Source: Hydrogenophaga sp. A37 (GTDB lineage Bacteria; Pseudomonadota; Gammaproteobacteria; Burkholderiales; Burkholderiaceae_C). From it: a stretch of 64,000 nt of DNA. The stretch lies in contig NZ_MUNZ01000115.1 of assembly GCF_002001205.1 (NCBI RefSeq), forward strand, positions 1 to 64,000. The letters run 5' to 3'. Below, piece after piece: positions 56,882 to 64,000 of this stretch (positions are counted from its first letter, which is position 1; every line of letters begins with the position of its first letter). Made by a program: the position numbers and the translations under genes. The notes below the pieces were generated by a model. The model had not been told where the DNA came from. It did not search any database and saw only the letters and a program-made list of their open reading frames with translations.

Positions 56882-57973
56882 ATGTACCCACACGCCCCCC
56901 TCATCATCGACGTCGCCGGATACAGCCTCACCACCGCCGAGCGCCAACGCCTGGCGCATCCGATGGTGGGCGGAGTGATCCTGTTTGGTCGCAACTGGCA
57001 AGACCGCGGTCAGCTCACCACGCTGTGCCGCCAGATCAAGGCCGTGCGGCCCGACTTGCTGATCTCGGTGGACCACGAAGGCGGGCGCGTGCAGCGCTTT
57101 CGCACCGGCGGCTTCACGCATCTGCCACCCATGGCCGCGTTGGGCGCCCTGTGGATGCAGGCGCCTCGAAAGGGTGAGATGGCGGGTGCTCCGGCCCTGC
57201 GCGCCACCAACGCTGCGACGGCGGCCGGGTACGTGCTGGGTGCCGAGTTGCGCGCCTGCGGCGTGGACCTGAGCTTCACTCCGGTGCTCGATCTGGACCA
57301 CGGCGAAAGCTCGGTGATCGGTGACCGCGCCTTTGCGCGCGACCCGCGCGTGGTCACGCTGCTGGCGCAAGCCCTGATGCTGGGTCTGCAGCAAAGCGGC
57401 ATGGGCAACTGTGGCAAACACTTCCCCGGCCACGGTTTTGTGAAGGCCGATTCGCACCTCGCCATTCCCGTGGACCCACGCAGTCTCAAGGCCATCTTGG
57501 CCGAAGACGCAGCGCCCTACGGCTGGCTCTCGAGCAGCCTGCAGGCGGTGATGCCCGCGCATGTGATCTACCCGAAGGTGGACAGCCGGCCTGCGGGCTT
57601 TTCATCGCGCTGGCTGCAGGACGTGCTGCGCCGGCAACTCGGTTTCACCGGTGCCACCTTCAGCGACGATCTCAGCATGGAGGCAGCGCGGCACATCGAC
57701 GGGTGCGACGTGGGTTTTGCCGAGGCCGCGCTCGCGGTGCTGGACGCCGGTGGCGACATGGTGGTGTTGTGCAACCAGAGCGTGGTCGATGGCGGTGCAC
57801 CGATCGACGAAGCCATCGAGGCCCTGTCCAAAGCCGTCATCGAAGGCCGCTGGCAACCCAATCCCGCCAGCGAAGCGCGTCGCTTGGCACTGCTGCCGCT
57901 TGCTGCGGGGATGGACTGGGACACGCTGATGGTCAGCGAGCGCTACATGCAGGCGCTGAACACGTTGCCGTAA
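56882..57973 (+). CDS. nagZ: Beta-N-acetylhexosaminidase NagZ
   Basis: A 363-residue family GH3 enzyme that recycles cell-wall muropeptides by removing GlcNAc from anhydro-muropeptides in the cytosol. The signature NCGKHFPGHGFVKADSH (about 178-194) contains the catalytic dyad, and GATFSDDLSMEAA has the nucleophile Asp. It is the last gene in this rightward run and converges with the LON-domain gene. Confidence 0.95.
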   Translation: MYPHAPLIIDVAGYSLTTAERQRLAHPMVGGVILFGRNWQDRGQLTTLCRQIKAVRPDLLISVDHEGGRVQRFRTGGFTHLPPMAALGALWMQAPRKGEMAGAPALRATNAATAAGYVLGAELRACGVDLSFTPVLDLDHGESSVIGDRAFARDPRVVTLLAQALMLGLQQSGMGNCGKHFPGHGFVKADSHLAIPVDPRSLKAILAEDAAPYGWLSSSLQAVMPAHVIYPKVDSRPAGFSSRWLQDVLRRQLGFTGATFSDDLSMEAARHIDGCDVGFAEAALAVLDAGGDMVVLCNQSVVDGGAPIDEAIEALSKAVIEGRWQPNPASEARRLALLPLAAGMDWDTLMVSERYMQALNTLP

Positions 57974-58039
57974 GCTGCCAAAGCCAATTCCGCGGTGCGT
58001 GCTCGACAAGGCACGCGCTCCGACGGAAGGCGTTCGTTC

Positions 58040-58720
58040 TCAGCGCTCGACGCCCAGCTTGTCGAGCAGATCCGAGATCAATTCGAGCCGCAGCAGCGGG
58101 TTGTCGAGTGTCATCAGTCGGTGTTTGAGCTCGGCCGGCGCGGGCAAGAACTCGGCCCAGCGGTTGGCGACCCAGCCGCTGTCGTCCCATTGGTAGGGCG
58201 GTTGCAGGGGCAGCTCGTTCACCCCTTCGGGTTCGCGTTCCTGCAGGTTGTGCAGCAAGCGCTGCAGCGCGTCGCGGGTGCTCGCCAGATCGGGGGGTAC
58301 TGGCACCACGGCCTCGGGCTCGTCCAGTACCACGTCGCCCACCCACAGGCCGTGCGGCAGCTGGCGGCTGGCCGTCACGTGAAACCGCTGCAGACCCCGG
58401 CAATGGATCACCATCAAGCCGGGCTGTGGCCTTTCCAGTTGTTCGATGCGGGCCAGCGTGCCGGCCGGGAAAAAGGCTTCATGGGCGAAACCGTCACCGC
58501 CAGGCGGTGCATCGGGGTCGATGCGACGTACCTCGCTGCCTTCGTGCAGGCACACCACACCAAATGGTGCGCCTGCCTTGTGACAGCGGCTGATCATGTC
58601 GAGGTAGCGCACTTCGAAGATGCGCAACGGCATCCAGCCGCCAGGAAACAGGACGGTCTGCAGCGGGAACAGGGGCAGCTGGGTCAGCGTCAGTGGTGAC
58701 GCCGACGGGGACTCGCTCAA
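58040..58720 (-). CDS. LON substrate-binding domain protein
   Basis: A 226-residue protein with [20 protein letters not shown] near the start and a helical C-terminal region, the ATP-independent LON N-terminal domain family. There is no ATPase or protease part. It starts at TTG 58720, whose last bases form the accD stop (TTGA); the longer frame to 58768 would overlap accD by 52 bp. Its role is not known. Confidence 0.8.
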   Translation of the reverse strand: MSESPSASPLTLTQLPLFPLQTVLFPGGWMPLRIFEVRYLDMISRCHKAGAPFGVVCLHEGSEVRRIDPDAPPGGDGFAHEAFFPAGTLARIEQLERPQPGLMVIHCRGLQRFHVTASRQLPHGLWVGDVVLDEPEAVVPVPPDLASTRDALQRLLHNLQEREPEGVNELPLQPPYQWDDSGWVANRWAEFLPAPAELKHRLMTLDNPLLRLELISDLLDKLGVER

Positions 58721-59595
58721 TCGGCCACCACCGCGTCCGCGCTTTGGCGCTGCAGCATGGCCAGGCAACTGGCGACGGTGGCGCGCAGTTCGCGCCGGTC
58801 GCAGATGAAGTCCACCGCGCCCTTGGTGATCAGGAATTCGGACCGTTGGAAACCTTCGGGCAGCTTCACCCGCACGGTGTTTTCGATCACGCGGGGACCG
58901 GCGAAACCGATCAGCGCCTTGGGCTCGGCGATCACCACGTCACCCAAAAAGGCGAAGCCGGCACTCACCCCGCCCATGGTGGGGTCGGTGAGCACGCTGA
59001 TGTAAGGCAGGCCCTTTTTGGCCAGACGGGTGAGCGCTGCATTGGTCTTGGCCATCTGCATGAGCGAGAGCAGACCTTCTTGCATGCGCGCACCACCGGT
59101 GGCGGTGAAACAGAGGAAGGGCACCTTTTGCGCGATGGCTTCTTCGACACCGCGCACAAAGCGCTCGCCGACCACCGAGCCCATGGAGCCACCCATGAAG
59201 TCGAATTCGAAGCAGGCCACCACCAGGCTCATGCCCTGCACGGCGCCGCCCATGACGATCAGTGCGTCGGTCTCGCCGGTGTTCTCCAGCGCTTCTTTCA
59301 GGCGCTCGGGGTACTTGCGACTGTCCTTGAATTTGAGTGCATCGACCGGCAACACTTCCTGCGCCAGCTCGTAACGGCCTTCGGCGTCGAGGAATGCGTT
59401 GAGGCGCGCGCGCGCGCCGATGCGATGGTGGTGGCTGCAGTGCGGGCAGACGTTCTGATTTTTTTCCAGATCGGTCTTGTAGAGCACGGCTTCACAGCTC
59501 GGACACTTGATCCACAGGCCCTCGGGCACGCTGCGGCGTTCGGTCGGGTCGGTGTGGGTGATCTTGGGAGGGAGCAGTTTTTCGAGCCAGGACAT
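58717..59595 (-). CDS. accD: Acetyl-CoA carboxylase carboxyltransferase beta subunit
   Basis: A 292-residue protein. The N-terminal zinc ribbon has [12 protein letters not shown] and [10 protein letters not shown]; the crotonase-like core has [17 protein letters not shown] and [14 protein letters not shown]. It transfers the carboxyl group from biotin to acetyl-CoA and pairs with AccA. It follows trpA by 51 bp, as in many beta-proteobacteria. Confidence 0.96.
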   Translation of the reverse strand: MSWLEKLLPPKITHTDPTERRSVPEGLWIKCPSCEAVLYKTDLEKNQNVCPHCSHHHRIGARARLNAFLDAEGRYELAQEVLPVDALKFKDSRKYPERLKEALENTGETDALIVMGGAVQGMSLVVACFEFDFMGGSMGSVVGERFVRGVEEAIAQKVPFLCFTATGGARMQEGLLSLMQMAKTNAALTRLAKKGLPYISVLTDPTMGGVSAGFAFLGDVVIAEPKALIGFAGPRVIENTVRVKLPEGFQRSEFLITKGAVDFICDRRELRATVASCLAMLQRQSADAVVAD

Positions 59596-59646
59596 GCGGG
59601 TCTCCTAGGAGGGGCCGGGCCTAGGTGGGCCGGCAAAGAAGCTGGA

Positions 59647-60456
59647 TTATGCGTCGAGTGCTTTTCGGATGGTGCGCAGGAAATGCGAGGCGACCGTCAC
59701 CACTTTTTCATGCGGTTCGTTCTCGATCAGCTGGATGATCTTGCTGCCGATCACCACCGCGTCGGCGGTTCTGCCGATGGCCTTGGCGGTCTCGGCATCG
59801 CGGATGCCAAAGCCCACCCCCACCGGCACACTCACGTGTGCGCGGATGCGTGGCAGCATGGCCTCGACCTGGCCCACGTCGAGCGTGCCGGCCCCGGTCA
59901 CGCCCTTGAGCGACACGTAGTAGACATAGCCGCTGGCCACGCGAGCCACCTGCTGCATGCGCTCGTCGGTCGAGGTGGGTGCCAGCAGGAATATCAGGTC
60001 CATGTCGGCGGCGCGCAGCGCGGTGGCAAAGTCCTCGCACTCTTCCGGCGGGTAGTCCACCACCAGCACGCCGTCCACACCCGCCGCCGAGGCGTCGCGA
60101 ACGAAGCTGCCTGCGCCGTGTTTTTGGTCGTAGCGCTCGATCGGGTTGGCGTACCCCATCAGCACCACCGGCGTGGTGGCGTTGCGCTCGCGGAAGGTCC
60201 TCACCATAGCCAGCACCTGCGTCAGACCGATGCCCAGCGCCAGCGCTCGGTCACCGGCTTTCTGGATCACCGGTCCGTCGGCGGAGGGGTCGGAGAACGG
60301 CACGCCCAACTCGATCACGTCGGCGCCAGACTCCACCATGCCGTGCATGAGGTCGGGTGTGATGTCAGCGTAAGGGAAACCGGCAGTGACGAAGGGGATC
60401 AGGGCCTTGCGACCTTGTGCCTTGAGGTCGATAAAACACTTGTCGATGCGGCTCAT
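59647..60456 (-). CDS. trpA: Tryptophan synthase alpha subunit
   Basis: A 269-residue TIM barrel that splits indole-3-glycerol phosphate. Motifs: [30 protein letters not shown] with catalytic Glu and Asp, and [11 protein letters not shown]. The start overlaps the trpB stop by 4 bp (ATGA), so the subunits are made together. Confidence 0.97.
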   Translation of the reverse strand: MSRIDKCFIDLKAQGRKALIPFVTAGFPYADITPDLMHGMVESGADVIELGVPFSDPSADGPVIQKAGDRALALGIGLTQVLAMVRTFRERNATTPVVLMGYANPIERYDQKHGAGSFVRDASAAGVDGVLVVDYPPEECEDFATALRAADMDLIFLLAPTSTDERMQQVARVASGYVYYVSLKGVTGAGTLDVGQVEAMLPRIRAHVSVPVGVGFGIRDAETAKAIGRTADAVVIGSKIIQLIENEPHEKVVTVASHFLRTIRKALDA

Positions 60457-61742
60457 TTGGACACCTTCACGATGGCGGTTTCAGTGCCACCTTTGACAGA
60501 TTGGCCCCGGCAGCTGGGGCGGCAATAAAAATCAGCATTTGACAGATCGGCCACGGTGCCAATGTCCTTGTCGCCCCGGCCAGAGAGATTGACCAGGATG
60601 GACTGGTCCGTGCGCATGGTCTTGGCCAGTTTCATGGCGTAGGCCACCGCGTGGCTCGACTCAAGCGCGGGGATGATGCCCTCGGTGCGGCACAGGTAGT
60701 GGAAGGCTTCGAGCGCTTCCTGGTCGGTGATACCGACGTATTCGGCGCGACCGATGTCCTTCAGGAACGCATGCTCTGGCCCGACACCGGGATAGTCGAG
60801 GCCCGCGCTGACACTGTGGGTTTCGGTGACCTGGCCGTTGTCGTCCTGCAGCACGTAGGTGCGGTTGCCGTGCAGCACACCTGGGCTGCCCTTTTGCAGC
60901 GATGCCGAATGTTTGCCGCTCTCCAGTCCTTCGCCCGCCGCTTCCACGCCGATCAGGCGCGTGGCGGCGTGGTCGATGTAGGGGTAAAAGATGCCCATGG
61001 CGTTGCTGCCACCGCCCACGCAGGCGACGACCGCATCCGGCTGTTCGCCAGTGCAGCCAGCGGTCTTGAGCATCTCCGGCATTTGCACCAGACACTCTTC
61101 GCCGATCACGCTCTGGAAGTCGCGCACCATCATCGGGTAGGGGTGCGGGCCGGCCACGGTGCCGATGATGTAGAAGGTGTTGTCCACGTTGGCGACCCAG
61201 TCGCGCATGGCTTCGTTGAGGGCGTCCTTCAGTGTCCTGCTGCCGCTTTCCACCGGCACCACGGTGGCGCCCAGCAGCTTCATGCGATAGACGTTGGGGC
61301 TCTGGCGCTTCACGTCTTCGCTGCCCATGTAGACCACGCACTCCAAGCCGTAGCGGGCGCAGATGGTGGCCGTGGCCACACCGTGTTGTCCAGCGCCGGT
61401 CTCGGCGATCACCCGAGGTTTGCCCATGCGCTTGGCGAGCATGGCCTGGCCGATGGTGTTGTTGACCTTGTGGGCGCCGGTGTGGTTCAGGTCTTCCCGT
61501 TTCAGGAAGATCTGTGCACCGCCTTGCTCGCGGCTCATGCGCGCGGCGTGGTAGACGGGCGAGGGGCGGCCCACGAAGTGCGCGAGTTCGCTCTGGAATT
61601 CAGCGAGAAACTCGGGGTCGTGCTGGTATTTGGCGTACGCGGCTTTGAGCTCGTTGATGGCGTGCGTCAGCGTTTCGCTCACGAAGCTGCCACCGTAGAT
61701 GCCGAAGTGGCCGCGGGCGTCGGGTTGCTGGTAGGTGTCCAT
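60453..61742 (-). CDS. trpB: Tryptophan synthase beta subunit
   Basis: A 429-residue PLP enzyme that joins indole and serine to make tryptophan. The PLP lysine is in [15 protein letters not shown] (about 91-105), the catalytic Glu in [11 protein letters not shown] and the phosphate loop in [10 protein letters not shown]. It has about 30 residues more than E. coli TrpB at the C-terminus ([11 protein letters not shown]-like tail with two Cys), which is unusual. Confidence 0.96.
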   Translation of the reverse strand: MDTYQQPDARGHFGIYGGSFVSETLTHAINELKAAYAKYQHDPEFLAEFQSELAHFVGRPSPVYHAARMSREQGGAQIFLKREDLNHTGAHKVNNTIGQAMLAKRMGKPRVIAETGAGQHGVATATICARYGLECVVYMGSEDVKRQSPNVYRMKLLGATVVPVESGSRTLKDALNEAMRDWVANVDNTFYIIGTVAGPHPYPMMVRDFQSVIGEECLVQMPEMLKTAGCTGEQPDAVVACVGGGSNAMGIFYPYIDHAATRLIGVEAAGEGLESGKHSASLQKGSPGVLHGNRTYVLQDDNGQVTETHSVSAGLDYPGVGPEHAFLKDIGRAEYVGITDQEALEAFHYLCRTEGIIPALESSHAVAYAMKLAKTMRTDQSILVNLSGRGDKDIGTVADLSNADFYCRPSCRGQSVKGGTETAIVKVSK

Positions 61743-61784
61743 GGGGGGTCTCGGTTCAATGGCCCGAGCGACCCAGAAACGGGT

Positions 61785-62462
61785 TCAGCTCGGACGGAAT
61801 AAGAGGTTGTCGGCCGCGCGCACGGCGGCGACGAATGCGTGAATCTTGTCGGCGTCCTTGATGCCTTTCGACACCTCGACGCCGGAACTCACGTCAACGG
61901 CCCAGGGCCGTACGCGGCAGATGCCATCGGTCACGTTTGCAGGCGTGAGTCCACCAGACAAAACGAGGCGAGAGCTGGCGTTTAGAAGCGGATGTGACCA
62001 AGGGAAGGCGTTCCAGTCGAATGATTGACCTCCGCCTCCAAAACCCTCGACATGGGCGTCGAGCAACACGGCTTGGGCGGTGGCAAAGTCCTGCGCGTAT
62101 TTTAGGAGATCAAAGCCCGTCCCGGCGGCGCCGGTGGGAATGCGGGCGGCGCGGAGAAACGGGCGGCCAGCGGCCACACAGTCGGCAGGCGTCTCGTCGC
62201 CGTGGAACTGCAGCAGGGCGTTGGGCACGGCTTGCATGCCGTGTGCGATGAATTCCGGGCTCGCGTTCACGAACAACAGCACCGGCGTGACGAAAGCCGG
62301 CAGGCGGCGCGCCAGTTCGCCCGCCCGCTCTGGCGGCACAAAGCGCGGACTGTGCGGGTACAAAACGAAGCCGACGGCGTCAGCCCCGGCCTGCACCGCA
62401 GCGTCTACATCTGTCTCGCGGGTCAGTCCACAAATCTTGATGCGTGTTCGAAAGGGTTTCAT
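61785..62462 (-). CDS. trpF: Phosphoribosylanthranilate isomerase
   Basis: A 225-residue TIM barrel enzyme of tryptophan synthesis. It has IKICGLTRETDVDAA with the catalytic Cys, LLQFHGDETPADC, and LSGGLTPANVTD, then VDVSSGVE. It begins ATG 62462; a TTG at 62483 is in frame but less likely. It lies between truA and trpB. Confidence 0.95.
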   Translation of the reverse strand: MKPFRTRIKICGLTRETDVDAAVQAGADAVGFVLYPHSPRFVPPERAGELARRLPAFVTPVLLFVNASPEFIAHGMQAVPNALLQFHGDETPADCVAAGRPFLRAARIPTGAAGTGFDLLKYAQDFATAQAVLLDAHVEGFGGGGQSFDWNAFPWSHPLLNASSRLVLSGGLTPANVTDGICRVRPWAVDVSSGVEVSKGIKDADKIHAFVAAVRAADNLLFRPS

Positions 62463-62504
62463 CAACAGAAGCGACTCGTTCAAGGAGACTGCGGAAGTGG
62501 CTCT

Positions 62505-62550
62505 GCCGGGCCGTCAGTCTCGCCCCCTGAGGGTAGCGCCGCGGGGGTGT
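62505..62550. repeat. Relative of the pdxJ-acpS intergenic repeat
   Basis: CCGGGCCG and GCCCCCTGAGGG then GCGGGGGTG in the trpF-truA gap resemble the GC-rich repeat at 56405-56480 in order and composition, with several differences. Copies like this are frequent between genes in Comamonadaceae. Confidence 0.45.
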
Positions 62551-62552
62551 GT

Positions 62553-63374
62553 TTAAGGCAACCAGTCGAAGGCCGGGGTGCGGGTGGGCAGGCCAAAAGC
62601 TTCATCGTAGACCGGTCCCAGAAAGTACAGGCCATCGGGTGAAAATGTGGGTGCAGCGGCATCGCGGTCTTTGGCCGCCAGCACCTCGGTCATCCAGGTC
62701 GCGGGGTACTTTCCGCTGCCGATGGCGACCAGGCAGCCCATGATGTTGCGGATCATGTGGTGCAGAAAGGCCGAGGCTTCGAACTCGAAACGCCAATAGG
62801 CACCACGCCGGGAAATGTCGACGCGTGACATGCGTTTGACGGGGCTGTGGGCCTGACAGGAAGAAGCCCGGAACGAAGTGAAATCGTGTTCGCCTTGCAG
62901 CACCTGAGCAGCCTGTTGCATGGCATCCTGATTCAGCGGGCGAAACACCCAGCCCACACGGCCGGCATCAACACTGGGTCGCACCGGTGACTCCAGCAGC
63001 ACGTAGGCGTAACGTCTGGACCGGGCACTGGCCCGCGCGTGGAAACTTGCCGGTACCTGTCGTGCCCATTGCACCGAAATGTCAGGGGGCAGAAACCGGT
63101 TGGTGCCACGGACCCAGGCGTTGTCCGGGCGCTCAATCAGGCTGTCGAAATGCACGACCTGCATCAGGCCATGAACGCCCGAATCGGTCCGACCCGCGCA
63201 CAGCGTTTGAACCGGGCCCTGCGCCGTGAACTGAGCAAGCGCCTGCTCCAGCCTGTCTTGCACAGTCAGGCCGCTGAGCTGGCTTTGCCAGCCTTCATAG
63301 GCGCCACCGTGGTAGCTCACGCCCAAGGCGACGCGACGAGCGCCCGACGGGCTGGTGATCTGCGACGATGACAA
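62553..63374 (-). CDS. truA: tRNA pseudouridine synthase A
   Basis: A 273-residue enzyme that makes pseudouridine at tRNA positions 38-40. It has ALGVSYHGGAYEGWQSQ, CAGRTDSGVHGLMQVVHFD with the catalytic Asp, and FLHHMIRNIMGCLVAIGSG. It lies between fimV and trpF, a typical order in beta-proteobacteria. Confidence 0.95.
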   Translation of the reverse strand: MSSSQITSPSGARRVALGVSYHGGAYEGWQSQLSGLTVQDRLEQALAQFTAQGPVQTLCAGRTDSGVHGLMQVVHFDSLIERPDNAWVRGTNRFLPPDISVQWARQVPASFHARASARSRRYAYVLLESPVRPSVDAGRVGWVFRPLNQDAMQQAAQVLQGEHDFTSFRASSCQAHSPVKRMSRVDISRRGAYWRFEFEASAFLHHMIRNIMGCLVAIGSGKYPATWMTEVLAAKDRDAAAPTFSPDGLYFLGPVYDEAFGLPTRTPAFDWLP

Positions 63375-63403
63375 GTGCTGTTGCCTGCGGCCCGGAGGGC
63401 AGA

Positions 63404-64000
63404 TCAGGCCAAATCCGCCAGAAAAGATTTGGCCTTGGTCTTGAGGGTGCCGGAGGCATCCGCCAACACCTCTTCGGCCAGCGATCGTGCCCCTTCCAAG
63501 TCCCCAATGGCTCGGAATTCTTCGGCCAGGGACAGTTTGGTCTCGAGCGGGCTTTCAGCGTCAAGCTCATTACCTGACGTGCCAGCATAGGGAGATTTCG
63601 AGTTCAGATCCAGACTCAGCTCGTTCAGGTCAAACGACATCAGTTCAGGAGCGCTTGTTCCAGTCGTGTTCGTCGGTGAGGTCGACTCAACGGGCGCATC
63701 AAAGCCAAACTCTGGCAACACCTCGCTATCATCAAAAGTGGACTGCCCGCCCGCCGCTGGTGCGATGGTGGGCGCTGTCAGTGGGATGGGTTCAGAAGGA
63801 AAGTCCAAGTCAAAGTCCATGGACCTGGAATTGGGCGAGTTTGTCGGTGCTGGAGATGATGTGAGTGCATCTGTCTGGGAGAGGTCGTCCATGCCCGACA
63901 TCTGGGCATCCCGTCCATTGGGCGTGGCAGACAGAGGCGCCGGTCTGGATGCTTCCTCCAGCGTGATGTCCAGATCCAGATCCAGATCACCCTCGGTGTC
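63404..64000 (-). CDS. fimV: FimV C-terminal part (runs off the window)
   Basis: A partial frame of about 199 codons, open from position 64000 with no start in the window. It is acidic and rich in Asp, Pro and Thr (LDLDLDITLEEAS, PAPLSATPNG), then ends in a conserved helical segment (ETKLSLAEEFRAIGDLEGAR, then SLAEEVLADASGTLK). This matches the C-terminus of the FimV motility and cell-pole proteins, which carry an N-terminal LysM domain and membrane helix upstream. The order fimV-truA supports it. Confidence 0.85.
   Translation of the reverse strand, partial: DTEGDLDLDLDITLEEASRPAPLSATPNGRDAQMSGMDDLSQTDALTSSPAPTNSPNSRSMDFDLDFPSEPIPLTAPTIAPAAGGQSTFDDSEVLPEFGFDAPVESTSPTNTTGTSAPELMSFDLNELSLDLNSKSPYAGTSGNELDAESPLETKLSLAEEFRAIGDLEGARSLAEEVLADASGTLKTKAKSFLADLA

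Noticed and set aside
55496-57562. A leftward frame of 688 codons
   Set aside because: It is the shadow of pdxJ, acpS and nagZ.

Overview
The window looks like a chromosomal segment of a beta-proteobacterium of the order Burkholderiales, most likely family Comamonadaceae (Hydrogenophaga, Acidovorax or Polaromonas-like). This rests on the gene order fimV-truA-trpF-trpB-trpA-accD, the rpoE-rseA-rseB-mucD-lepA-lepB-rnc-era-recO-pdxJ-acpS-nagZ run, the high GC content, and GC-rich intergenic palindromes of the kind common in that family. The genus is an inference.

Region 1 (1 to about 14,380) is accessory DNA that ends at the 3' end of a tRNA-Ser(CGA) gene. It opens with five 23-nt tandem repeats that run into the tail of a broken gene. 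It then carries an AlpA-type regulator, a RepA-like replicative helicase, a DUF1643 protein divergent from an XRE regulator, a small FtsK-gamma-like winged-helix protein next to a P4-type tyrosine integrase, several small unknown proteins (one a secreted-looking protein with three Cys repeats), and a leftward six-gene operon: ribbon-helix-helix protein, DUF262, HEPN RNase-like protein, C5 DNA methyltransferase, ParA-like ATPase and an unknown protein. This operon (7,142-11,567) is the best candidate for an undescribed defence or toxin system. Beside the tRNA sit umuDC and a divergent SRAP (YedK/HMCES) gene that share one LexA-type operator.

Region 2 (14,500-33,400) is housekeeping DNA: a histidine kinase and a convergent NarL-type regulator, trpS, an M50 protease, a Sua5/YciO protein, an EamA transporter, a PHP phosphoesterase, ppc, the hemC-hemD-hemX-hemY haem cluster, rne with a long structured leader, and rluC.

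Region 3 (33,400-49,300) holds an H-NS-like protein, a HAD phosphatase, a Rieske protein, an S49 peptidase, galU, an RsmI-like methylase, maf, the yceD-rpmF-plsX-fabHDG-acpP-fabF lipid cluster, and the sigma-E envelope stress operon rpoE-rseA-rseB-mucD.

Region 4 (49,300-64,000) starts with a 5' region holding two DnaA-box-like sites and a strong hairpin. It continues with lepA-lepB-DUF4845-rnc-era-recO-pdxJ-acpS-nagZ, then, on the other strand, fimV (cut by the window end), truA, trpF, trpB, trpA, accD and a LON-domain protein.
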